Below are positions 8,287-15,507 of a stretch of DNA of 20,612 nt, piece after piece. A model generated the notes under the pieces. It worked only from the letters and a program-made list of their open reading frames with translations. It made no database searches and was not told the DNA's origin. The translations under genes were made by a program, and so were the position numbers. Origin of the DNA: an uncultured Clostridia bacterium (GTDB taxonomy: Bacteria > Bacillota > Clostridia > Oscillospirales > Acutalibacteraceae); NCBI GenBank assembly GCA_937901145.1, contig CALCHE010000132.1, positions 1 through 20,612 of the forward strand. The letters run 5' to 3'. The stretch's first letter is position 1. Every line of letters starts with the position of its first letter.

Positions 8287-8493
8287 TTTTAATAAGTGAA
8301 ACGATTTGTTCCGATTATGTCCGTGTTAAGGATATACTGTAAATTCACCTTTACACCATCCTGACAGAAAGATTATTATAATTTATTCTCTGCACGACTT
8401 ACTTCGCGGAAAGGAACTCAATTATTATTTCGCGGTAAATCCGCGACCTCAATTCTGAATTCTGAATTTTGCATTTACAAAGGGGTGATTCTT
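8287..8493. other. Intergenic region between thiI and cinA with a hairpin and short AATTCTG repeats
   Basis: About 200 bp without a gene. It contains a TTATTATAAT extended -10-like sequence (8373-8382) with no convincing -35. A compact hairpin with 6-bp arms TCGCGG/CCGCGA (8430-8446) follows, echoed by another TCGCGGA at 8404. A tandem AATTCTG run (about 8451-8468) lies just before the cinA ribosome site. There is no U-tract after the hairpin, so I do not call a terminator. Confidence 0.4.
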
Positions 8494-9792
8494 TTGAACT
8501 GTGAGCTTATAAGCGTAGGAACTGAAATTCTTTTAGGCGATATTCTGAATACCAATGCCCGTTTCCTTTCAAAAGAACTCGCCGCCCTCGGTATCTCTCT
8601 TATGTACCAGACTACAGTCGGTGATAACGAAGAACGCCTCAGAGCCTGTCTTGACCTCGCTTTCACGAGAGCGGATACGGTCATCCTGACAGGCGGTCTC
8701 GGTCCCACTCCCGACGATCTTACCAAAGAGGTCTGTGCCGATTATTTCGGTAAAGCCCTCATTATGAGAGAGGATATACTCGAAGAAATCCGTTCCTACT
8801 TTTTATCCAAGGGACTTACGATGCCCGAAAGCAACAGCAAGCAGGCACTCGTTCCCGAGGACAGCACCGTTCTCGAAAACAGAAACGGAACTGCGCCCGG
8901 CTGCATTATGGAAGACGGTGAAAGAAAAATCATCATCCTTCCCGGCCCTCCGAGAGAAATGGAGCCTATGTTCACCGAGCAGGTCGTCCCTTATCTGAAA
9001 AAATTCTCACATTCAGTTATAAAATCCCACACAGTGCGCACCTTCGGCATCGGTGAAAGTGCTATGAGCGAAAAGGTTGCTGACCTGTTAGAAAAAGAAA
9101 ATCCCACTGTAGCACCCTATGCCAAAGACGGTGAAGCACTTCTGAGAATCACGGCAAAAGCAGAAAGCGAAGAAGAAGCCGACAGGATCATTTCCCCTCT
9201 GCTCAAAGAAATCAAATCAAAACTCGGCTCTTACATTTACGGAATTGATGCCGAAAGCATCGAAGCAGCCACAGTTTCTCTTATGAAAGATAAGAAGGTT
9301 ACTGCCGCCTTTGCAGAAAGCTGTACAGCAGGTCTCTGTGCCAAAAGAATTACGGACATCAGCGGTGCCTCTGAGGTTTTTCACTGCGGTGTGGTATCCT
9401 ACTCAAATGAAATCAAAGAAAAAATCTTAGGCGTCAGAGCCGATGACCTTTCACACTTCGGCGCTGTCAGCGATATCGTCGCCGCACAGATGGCTCTGGG
9501 TGTAAAAAAGCTTTCAGGAGCTGACTACGGTGTGGCTGTCACAGGTATGGCAGGTCCTACCAGCGACGATCCCGAAAAAGAGGTCGGTCTCATATATATA
9601 GCCGTTACTGACGGTGAAAATCTTTATCTCAAAGAATTTCACGGCAGAAAAAACGGAAACTGCAGAGATTATAACCGATTCGTCTCTGCCTCAAACGCTA
9701 TCAATCAGTTAAGATTATGCATCATTAACAGCCCTGAATTAAGGTCAGAGGGCAATATTGAGGAATTTATAAATTCTTATCCGAGGAATTGA
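8494..9792 (+). CDS. cinA: CinA: competence/damage-inducible protein, NMN deamidase family
   Basis: This 432-residue cytoplasmic protein has an N-terminal MoCF/ADP-ribose pyrophosphatase-like domain and a C-terminal nicotinamide-mononucleotide deamidase (PncC) domain. The family recycles pyridine-nucleotide by-products, and some members are linked to transformation. Motifs are ELISVGTEILLGDILNTN (4-21), LTGGLGPTPDD (65-75), LPGPPREM (149-156), a middle domain (about 170-260), the nucleophile Ser276 in AESCTAGL, SYSNEIK (303-309) and ADYGVAVTGMAGPTSDDPEKEVG (343-365). A GTG at 8485 lies inside AAAGGGGTGATT, which is itself a near-perfect Shine-Dalgarno. The TTG at 8494 is correctly placed after it and gives the normal family N-terminus. 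The next gene starts 3 bp after the stop. The PncC motifs look intact. Confidence 0.93.
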   Translation: MNCELISVGTEILLGDILNTNARFLSKELAALGISLMYQTTVGDNEERLRACLDLAFTRADTVILTGGLGPTPDDLTKEVCADYFGKALIMREDILEEIRSYFLSKGLTMPESNSKQALVPEDSTVLENRNGTAPGCIMEDGERKIIILPGPPREMEPMFTEQVVPYLKKFSHSVIKSHTVRTFGIGESAMSEKVADLLEKENPTVAPYAKDGEALLRITAKAESEEEADRIISPLLKEIKSKLGSYIYGIDAESIEAATVSLMKDKKVTAAFAESCTAGLCAKRITDISGASEVFHCGVVSYSNEIKEKILGVRADDLSHFGAVSDIVAAQMALGVKKLSGADYGVAVTGMAGPTSDDPEKEVGLIYIAVTDGENLYLKEFHGRKNGNCRDYNRFVSASNAINQLRLCIINSPELRSEGNIEEFINSYPRN

Positions 9793-9794
9793 CT

Positions 9795-11576
9795 ATGAAA
9801 AACATCTATAACGACAAAGATACGGCACAGAAGGAAAACAGCCCCTCAGGTATACCCCAGGGTGCACAGCCTGATCCCTCTGTACCCGGACAGATACCCT
9901 ACGGTCAGCCCGTATATATTCAGCCGAATCCTTACGGTCAGCCTGTTTATTACGTTCCCGTAGGTCAGATGCCTTACGGTCAGCCGGGCTATCCGATGCA
10001 GCCGCTTCCCCTTACACAGGAGCAGATGAATGCTATTTTTCAGCAGTACGGTGCTCCCGTACAGTATACCCAACCACAGCCTCAGCCCTTCACTGCAGAG
10101 ACTCAGCCCGAAGCAGATACAGGAATGAGAGTTCTCTATCAGAGCGAGGATTTCGACAGACCCGCTCCCGCTGAGGAATATTCTGACGAAGACGAAAGCT
10201 TCACGGAAGATACCCCGGAGGAGATTCCGGTTAAAACCGCACCCGTGAAAACCGTTCCAGGTAAGCCGTCCATAAATGACCGCATAGAAATCGAAGAGGA
10301 AACCGTAACTCTTCCCCATAAGGCAGCTCCTGCTAAAAAGAGCAGCTTCAAGGTCGAGGAAATGGAAATGAGCACCTACGAGCTTAACTCTATTTTACTC
10401 AGACAGGGCAAAACACCTGTGTATCAGCGTCCCACACCCGACAAAGGCAACGATATTCCCTTAGGCTTCGGAGGATTTGAAATAGAGGACACAGCCGACG
10501 AAACGGTTACCGATGTCAGCTCTGATGTGGCAGAAAAAGAAGATAAAAAAGGCAAGAAAAAGCTTTCACGCTTCGAAATAATCCGACGCATCATTCTCGG
10601 CACAGCACTTACCGCCATCGTTATTTCCGCAGGTATGCTTCTGAATGAATACCGTCTCTCAAGTGAAAACAATAAGCTGGAGGAGGGTGTTTCAGACCTT
10701 ATCATCACTGAGCCCTCATCTCAGGCCGCAAACAGCGACAACAAAGAAACCACAAAGAAGAAAAACAACAAAAAAGAAGAAAACAAAACCACTACAGCTC
10801 CTCTTACTCCCGAGCAGCAGTGGGCACAGATACAGAAGGAATTTCCTAATGTGATTTTCCCTGTGGGTCTTCAGCTGAAATACGCCAGGCTCTACGCCAC
10901 TAACCCCGACTTCGTAGGTTATCTTGAGGCCAAAGGCGTAGGTCTCAGCCTTCCTATCGTACAGGCAGAGAATGACTCCAAATATCTGGAAAAGAACTTC
11001 TACGGAAAAAGCACCAAATACGGATGCCCCTTCGTCACTCACGTAAATAACATTGTTGAGCTCGATACCAATACCATAATCTTCGGTCACCATATGAATA
11101 ACGGTACGGTTTTCGGTGCTCTGGATGCTTACAAAAAAATAGACGGCTTCAAAGCCGCTCCCGTAATAACCTTTAATACTCTTTATAAGGACTACAGCTG
11201 GAAGGTCGTAGCCGCCTTCGTTACCAATGCCTACGAAAAGGACGACAACGGTTACATTTTCAGATATTACTTCGCATCACTCAGCACACAGGACCGCTTC
11301 GCAGCCTATCTCAACGAAATGCAGCAGCGTTCTCTTTACGACACAGGCGTAGATGTGCTGCCTACAGATAAGCTTCTCACCCTTTCCACCTGCTCTCACG
11401 AGTTTGACGATGCACGCTTCGTAGTAGTAGCTCGACTGGTAAGACCCGGTGAAAGCACCGATGTGGATGTTTCAAAAGCAACCGTAAACCCCAACCCCAG
11501 ATATCCTCAGGCATACTACAGCAAAAAGAAGCTCGACAATCCCTATGTGAATGCAAGCCGTTGGGAAGTCGGCTGA
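9795..11576 (+). CDS. Class B sortase with a long cytoplasmic N-terminal extension
   Basis: This 593-residue membrane transpeptidase joins cell-wall substrates or pilins by cleaving a sorting signal. The C-terminal domain (about 355-575) follows the class B pattern: PIVQAENDSKYLEKNFYG, then NTIIFGHHMNNGTVFGAL with catalytic His432, TLSTCSHEF with Cys533, and DARFVVVARL with Arg541. A single membrane anchor at about 266-285 and a Lys/Thr-rich spacer (about 310-340) precede it. The first ~260 residues are predicted cytoplasmic. They contain Pro/Gln/Tyr repeats built on PYGQP (about 35-70) and then an acidic, Pro-rich low-complexity stretch. Most class B sortases are about 220-300 residues, so this head is exceptional. 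The ATG at 9795 is supported by GAGGA seven bases upstream; a TTG at 9789 is too close to that site. No sorting-signal substrate or pilin is in the window. Confidence 0.88.
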   Translation: MKNIYNDKDTAQKENSPSGIPQGAQPDPSVPGQIPYGQPVYIQPNPYGQPVYYVPVGQMPYGQPGYPMQPLPLTQEQMNAIFQQYGAPVQYTQPQPQPFTAETQPEADTGMRVLYQSEDFDRPAPAEEYSDEDESFTEDTPEEIPVKTAPVKTVPGKPSINDRIEIEEETVTLPHKAAPAKKSSFKVEEMEMSTYELNSILLRQGKTPVYQRPTPDKGNDIPLGFGGFEIEDTADETVTDVSSDVAEKEDKKGKKKLSRFEIIRRIILGTALTAIVISAGMLLNEYRLSSENNKLEEGVSDLIITEPSSQAANSDNKETTKKKNNKKEENKTTTAPLTPEQQWAQIQKEFPNVIFPVGLQLKYARLYATNPDFVGYLEAKGVGLSLPIVQAENDSKYLEKNFYGKSTKYGCPFVTHVNNIVELDTNTIIFGHHMNNGTVFGALDAYKKIDGFKAAPVITFNTLYKDYSWKVVAAFVTNAYEKDDNGYIFRYYFASLSTQDRFAAYLNEMQQRSLYDTGVDVLPTDKLLTLSTCSHEFDDARFVVVARLVRPGESTDVDVSKATVNPNPRYPQAYYSKKKLDNPYVNASRWEVG

Positions 11577-11616
11577 TGACTGATAACAAACCGATTATTG
11601 GGAGGTTAAAAATATA

Positions 11617-13881
11617 ATGATACGTTTATACACTCTGAAAGACCTTTCTGCTTTCTCTTCCGATTCCATATACAAAATCTGCCTTGCTCTGGATAAGTAC
11701 GGCCTCTCGGAAGAGACCATGGAGGATTTCGAATCCTACGGCGAAATGTTTGAATCGGTAATGTCCGCTCTTGACAGCGGAAAGCACATTATCGTAGCCG
11801 CAGAGCTTACTGACTTCATTAAAGCTAAAAAGGATCTTATCACCAAGCTTATTTTAGAGAGCTCAGTTTCACCCGAAATCGCTGATTTCATCACTCTTAA
11901 CGCAGGTGATGACATTTCTGAAATCGACATCGAAGGTCACTGCTTCGTACCCGAAAACAGCGTTCTTCATCTCACAACCGACGGACTTTACAGCGGTTTT
12001 ACCTGTGATGCTCTTTCGGGCAGACTTACCTTCATCCCTCTCGACTTTATGAGACTGGACGAGGTTCTCGCCAGTGTGGTGAAAAATGAAGAGCAGGTTC
12101 TCGCCTTTATCAGAGATCACAGCGAAAATCCCTTCTCCGACTTCGCAGACGGTGAAATAGAAATGCCCGACTACGACATTCTTCCCGCAGTGGAAAAAAT
12201 GGTATCCACTCTCAGATCTCTTGATAAAAAGGTAGCCCTCACCACAAGTGAAGCTGCGATGTGGATCTACAATCTTTACGATAAGGTGGACGGACTTACC
12301 GAAACTATCGGCTTCGTGGAAATCAACGACCCCGAGGAAGAAGCAAAAGAAGAGGCTGACCAGGAATCCGATTTCGAGGAAGCATTACAGAATAAGGATG
12401 ACGGACAGGAAATCCCCAAAGAAAGCGAATCAATGAGAGTTATACGCCACGCAAGAGAGGCAATGTATAACACAGACTGTGATTTCGGTGCTTCTGTTTC
12501 TCCTGTTTACTCTGTAGAAAACGAAAACGGACAACCCTCATGGTATGCTTATGTAGCAGTAGTAGACAGAAGTACTGCCAAGGCTAAGAAAATCAACACA
12601 GCTAACCCCGACGATATATCTCTTATCCTTCCTCACGCTGTCAGCATCCTTTCCGATGTAGTAAGCCAGAAGGCGGCAGTAGTAAATACCTCTATAGCTA
12701 AAATCGACTACAGCGACAATGATGATGAGGAAGAAAAGACAGAGGCTGTCGCACCTGCAGCAAAGGAAAATATGTTTACTCTTACCAAGGGTATGCTGAT
12801 TTTCGCTGCCGTAGTTTTAGTCTTTGCTATCATAAGTCCTATGATTATGACTTATTTTATGCTCAAGCCTCAGACCACCACAACCACTCCTCCCGACATC
12901 GGTGTAAATAACCCCGCATACTTTCAGTCTACTGCAGCTCCCACCACTACCGAAAATCCCTTCGTAAACACTACCAAAAATCCCGCTCAGCTCAATAACG
13001 GTATAACCGAGCAGGTGGCTCCCGAGGTTTCAGCTGTTCCCACCACAGCGGCTACCGCTTCAGAAAAGGGCGTTTTCACCTTCTATGTTTTCGGTTACGG
13101 TCACGGCGTAGGTATGAGCCAGGTCGGCGCTAACTATCTTGCCTCACAGGGCTGGAATGCATGGCAGATTCTCGCACACTACTACTATGATGCCAGCGAA
13201 AACACGAAAATCGTTTCAGGCGATGCTTATCCCGCTAAAATAAAATATGCAGGCACTGAATATAACACCAGAGACTTCATCGCTTCCGCTCTCGAAAGCG
13301 AAATGGGCGGCTCCTATCAGGTAGAAGCTCTTAAAGCTCAGGCTGTCGCTATTTATACATTCGCCAAATACAACGGCTTCAATCTCGGTGCAGATGCCAC
13401 CGCCTTCGGCAAAACTCCCTCACAGACCGTTTACTCCGTAGTAGACGATGTTATGGCAGGCGGCTACTACATCGCTAACGGCTCCGATGTAGCCGTAACT
13501 CCCTTCCACGCTATGAGCGCAGGTGTAACCACCTCCTACTATAACGTATGGGGCAAGGGTATCGGTGCTTCTGTTCCTTACCTCAGCGGCGGCAGAAAGA
13601 GCTACGGTGACTATCTCGATGCTAACTTCAAATCCACCTACACCATCTCAAGTGATGACCTTAAAAAGCTGGTTAAGGAAAATGCGAAAATCGACCTCAG
13701 CGGCGATCCCTCCACCTGGCTCGGCATCATCACTCACGACAGTGCCGTAAGAGACGATATCGGCTATGTTTCCTCCATAAATGTAGGCGGTACCGTTATG
13801 ACCGGTAACGACTTCCGTATCAAGGTAATGGGCGGCAGAATCCGTTCACACTGCTTCGCCTTCACTTATACACCCGGCTAA
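11617..13881 (+). CDS. Membrane protein: CinA-like pseudoenzyme domain, one TM helix, rearranged SpoIID/LytB domain
   Basis: A 754-residue protein. Residues 1-360 can be aligned by eye along most of CinA, including the neighbouring gene product. VPENS...DG...G...FIP (111-141) matches CinA VPEDS...NG...G...ILP. KKVALTTSEAAM (204-215) matches KKVTAAFAESCT, with Ala213 where CinA has its nucleophilic Ser. CDFGASVSPVYS (288-299) matches ADYGVAVTGMAG. All catalytic motifs are lost. A membrane helix (about 391-415) and a Thr/Pro-rich linker (416-480) follow. The extracytoplasmic SpoIID/LytB-type domain comes last: GHGVGMSQ (495-502) and HYYY (521-524) come first, and then ALESEMGG (559-565, with the expected catalytic Glu562) and EALKAQAVA (570-578). 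Ordinary SpoIID proteins have these blocks in the opposite order. SpoIID is a lytic transglycosylase that cuts denuded glycan strands. GGGAGG lies 11 bases upstream. It closes the cinA-sortase cluster. The fusion and permutation are inference from motifs; SpoIID membership is firm. Confidence 0.8.
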   Translation: MIRLYTLKDLSAFSSDSIYKICLALDKYGLSEETMEDFESYGEMFESVMSALDSGKHIIVAAELTDFIKAKKDLITKLILESSVSPEIADFITLNAGDDISEIDIEGHCFVPENSVLHLTTDGLYSGFTCDALSGRLTFIPLDFMRLDEVLASVVKNEEQVLAFIRDHSENPFSDFADGEIEMPDYDILPAVEKMVSTLRSLDKKVALTTSEAAMWIYNLYDKVDGLTETIGFVEINDPEEEAKEEADQESDFEEALQNKDDGQEIPKESESMRVIRHAREAMYNTDCDFGASVSPVYSVENENGQPSWYAYVAVVDRSTAKAKKINTANPDDISLILPHAVSILSDVVSQKAAVVNTSIAKIDYSDNDDEEEKTEAVAPAAKENMFTLTKGMLIFAAVVLVFAIISPMIMTYFMLKPQTTTTTPPDIGVNNPAYFQSTAAPTTTENPFVNTTKNPAQLNNGITEQVAPEVSAVPTTAATASEKGVFTFYVFGYGHGVGMSQVGANYLASQGWNAWQILAHYYYDASENTKIVSGDAYPAKIKYAGTEYNTRDFIASALESEMGGSYQVEALKAQAVAIYTFAKYNGFNLGADATAFGKTPSQTVYSVVDDVMAGGYYIANGSDVAVTPFHAMSAGVTTSYYNVWGKGIGASVPYLSGGRKSYGDYLDANFKSTYTISSDDLKKLVKENAKIDLSGDPSTWLGIITHDSAVRDDIGYVSSINVGGTVMTGNDFRIKVMGGRIRSHCFAFTYTPG

Positions 13882-13893
13882 AAATATCTTTTC

Positions 13894-13922
13894 TTGACAA
13901 TTGTAAAATAACAGAGTATACT
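13894..13922 (+). promoter_or_regulatory. Strong sigma-A-type promoter of the aldolase gene
   Basis: TTGACA (13894-13899), a 17-nt spacer and TATACT (13917-13922), 48 bp before the ATG. AAGGAG at 13956-13961 is a strong ribosome site. This fits high constitutive expression of a glycolytic gene. Confidence 0.88.
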
Positions 13923-13970
13923 TTATCTGTTAAGTTAATAAAACAAATTTAAAATAAGGAGTAGTTAACT

Positions 13971-14906
13971 ATGGCATTAGTAACAACTAAAAAAATGTTT
14001 GAGGATGCATACAAGGGCGGCTACGCTATCGGTGCATTCAACGTAAACAACATGGAAATCATTCAGGGTATCACCAGAGCTGCTAAAAAGCACAATTCTC
14101 CCGTTATCCTTCAGGTTTCTGCAGGTGCAAGAAAATATGCTTCTCACGACTATCTCGTAGCTATGGTTAAGGCAGCAGCAGAAGAAACAGGTCTTCCCAT
14201 CGCTCTCCACCTCGACCACGGCCCCGACTTTGAAACATGTAAGGCATGCATCGACGGCGGCTTCACATCAGTCATGATCGACGGCTCACATCTTCCCTAT
14301 GAGGAAAACGTAGCTCTCACAAAGCAGGTTGTTGACTACGCTCACGCACACGGCTGTGTTGTTGAAGGCGAACTCGGTCAGCTCGCAGGTATCGAAGACG
14401 ACGTTAACGTAAGTGAAGAGGATGCTAACTTCACCGATCCCGCTCAGGTTTACGATTTCGTTACCAGAACAGGTGTTGACTCACTTGCTATCGCTATCGG
14501 TACCAGCCACGGTGCTTACAAATTCAAGCCCGGCCAGAAGCCCCAGCTTCGTTTCGACATTCTCAAGGAAGTAGAAGAAAAGCTCCCCGGCTTCCCCATC
14601 GTTCTCCACGGTGCTTCTTCCGTTAATCAGGAAGACGTTAAAACTATCAACGCATACGGCGGTGAAATGCCCGACGCTATCGGTATCCCCGAGGATATGC
14701 TCCGTGAGGCTGCTTCAATGGCTGTTTGTAAGATCAACGTTGACTCTGACATCCGTATCGCTATGACAGCTGCTATCCGTAAGCACTTCAGCGAAAATCC
14801 CAAGCACTTCGACCCCAGACAGTACCTCACTCCCGCAAGAGATGCTATTGAAGGTGTTGTTTCACATAAGATCGAAACTGTTCTCGGCTGCGCTGACAAA
14901 GCATAA
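13971..14906 (+). CDS. fba: Class II fructose-1,6-bisphosphate aldolase
   Basis: This 311-residue zinc-dependent aldolase interconverts fructose-1,6-bisphosphate with dihydroxyacetone phosphate and glyceraldehyde-3-phosphate in glycolysis and gluconeogenesis. Motifs are GAFNVNNME near the start, ALHLDHG with Asp82 as proton donor and zinc ligand His83, VEGELGQLAG with Glu134, IGTSHG with zinc ligand His180, and VLHGASSV with His213. NVDSDIRIAMTAAIR, in the C-terminal third, is the phosphate-binding NxDTD-like segment. The length and the IEDDVNVSEEDANFTDP loop fit the class IIB, Thermus/Clostridium type. It has its own strong promoter and a terminator right after it, so it is a single-gene unit. 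Heavy C-ending codon use, such as ttc and ctc, fits high expression. A related ketose-bisphosphate aldolase specificity such as tagatose cannot be excluded. Confidence 0.93.
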   Translation: MALVTTKKMFEDAYKGGYAIGAFNVNNMEIIQGITRAAKKHNSPVILQVSAGARKYASHDYLVAMVKAAAEETGLPIALHLDHGPDFETCKACIDGGFTSVMIDGSHLPYEENVALTKQVVDYAHAHGCVVEGELGQLAGIEDDVNVSEEDANFTDPAQVYDFVTRTGVDSLAIAIGTSHGAYKFKPGQKPQLRFDILKEVEEKLPGFPIVLHGASSVNQEDVKTINAYGGEMPDAIGIPEDMLREAASMAVCKINVDSDIRIAMTAAIRKHFSENPKHFDPRQYLTPARDAIEGVVSHKIETVLGCADKA

Positions 14907-14948
14907 TTAAATTCGGAATCGCGACCCACAGTGATTAAATAATCAGAA

Positions 14949-14979
14949 AGTACCCGCCAGAAAGGTGGGTGCTTTTTTT
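14949..14979 (+). terminator. Intrinsic terminator after the aldolase gene
   Basis: A 10-bp stem with two G-U pairs (14949-14958 with 14964-14973), an AGAAA loop and a seven-T run follow the aldolase stop. Confidence 0.88.
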
Positions 14980-14988
14980 GATGAATGC

Positions 14989-15014
14989 AAACTGATACTA
15001 ATTAGTATCAGTTT
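14989..15014. repeat. 26-bp perfect palindrome
   Basis: The left arm AAACTGATACTAA is followed directly by its exact reverse complement, with no spacer. It lies 10 bp after the aldolase terminator and about 60 bp before the first RNA-cassette promoter. It could be an operator for a dimeric regulator, a cruciform or an insertion scar. The zero-length loop makes an RNA hairpin less likely. Confidence 0.75.
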
Positions 15015-15072
15015 GTATCAATCAGCTTTCTTAACATATAGTTTCCTTCTCTTCTGCTTTTTCAGTTTACAC

Positions 15073-15101
15073 TTGATTTTTTTGTGTTTATGTGGTAAAT
15101 T
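15073..15101 (+). promoter_or_regulatory. Promoter of cassette RNA 1
   Basis: TTGATT (15073-15078), 17 nt, TAAATT (15096-15101). The predicted start, about seven bases on, coincides with the first base of helix P1 at 15108. Confidence 0.8.
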
Positions 15102-15107
15102 ATTCTT

Positions 15108-15262
15108 GCGAACAACTAAAGTACATAAAACCAAAAACAAGGAGAAATACATTTGTGTAAAAATGTATTCTCTCTATTTTGTCATCCTTGTTTTTGGGTC
15201 AGAATAGTTGTTCGCGCAGTAGAGATGCATTTTTCAGTGCGTCTCAATGGCGCACTTTTTTT
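15108..15262 (+). ncRNA. Candidate structured RNA 1 (~155 nt)
   Basis: Helix P1 is GCGAACAACTA (15108-15118) paired with 15205-15215, 11 perfect pairs. Helix P2 is CCAAAAACAAGGA (15131-15143) with 15185-15197, 13 perfect pairs. Hairpin P3 is 15144-15154 with 15161-15170 and one bulged A. A single-stranded pyrimidine-rich segment (about 15171-15184) returns to P2. The RNA ends in the terminator at 15236-15262. Upstream GAGATGCA (15222-15229) can instead pair with TGCGTCTC (15238-15245), which would break the terminator. I do not recognise the RNA family. Confidence 0.75.
15236..15262 (+). terminator. Terminator of cassette RNA 1
   Basis: AGTGCGTC pairs with GGCGCACT around a TCAAT loop (8 bp, one G-U), followed by seven T in a row. 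Confidence 0.9.
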
Positions 15263-15270
15263 ATTTACAC

Positions 15271-15299
15271 TTGATTTTTTACCGTTTATGTGGTAAATT
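15271..15299 (+). promoter_or_regulatory. Promoter of cassette RNA 2
   Basis: TTGATT (15271-15276), 17 nt, TAAATT (15294-15299). It overlaps nothing but the tail of the previous terminator. Confidence 0.8.
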
Positions 15300-15305
15300 A
15301 TTCTT

Positions 15306-15464
15306 GCGAACTACAAAAATAATATTTTTCCAAAATTAAGGGAAATACATTTGTGTAAAAATGTATTCTCTCTATTTTGTCATCCTTAATTTTGGAAAAT
15401 CAAAGTAGTAGTTCGCGCTGTAGAGATGCATTTTTCGGTGCGTCTCAATGGCGCACTTTTTTTT
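15306..15464 (+). ncRNA. Candidate structured RNA 2 (~159 nt)
   Basis: The architecture matches RNA 1. P1 is GCGAACTAC (15306-15314) with 15408-15416, 9 pairs. P2 is TTTTCCAAAATTAAGG (15326-15341) with 15384-15399, 16 perfect pairs and unrelated in sequence to P2 of RNA 1 over most of its length. P3 and the pyrimidine-rich segment are identical to RNA 1. In the terminator, the A-U closing pair of RNA 1 has become a G-U pair, again keeping the helix. The alternative pairing is GAGATGCA (15423-15430) with TGCGTCTC (15439-15446). Confidence 0.75.
15438..15464 (+). terminator. Terminator of cassette RNA 2
   Basis: The same hairpin as in cassette 1 (GTGCGTC with GGCGCAC), followed by eight T. Confidence 0.9.
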
Positions 15465-15472
15465 ATTTACAC

Positions 15473-15501
15473 TTGATTTTTTACCGTTTATGTGGTAAAT
15501 T
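15473..15501 (+). promoter_or_regulatory. Promoter of cassette RNA 3, probably also of the SLOG gene
   Basis: TTGATT (15473-15478), 17 nt, TAAATT (15496-15501), the same as in the other cassettes. It is the last recognisable promoter before the gene at 15685. Confidence 0.78.
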
Positions 15502-15507
15502 ATTCTT

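Noticed and set aside
8430..8446. Terminator after thiI
   Set aside because: The hairpin is short and no U-tract follows.
14965..15207. An 80-codon frame across the first RNA cassette
   Set aside because: It runs through the aldolase terminator, the palindrome and a promoter; its codons are better explained by RNA helices.
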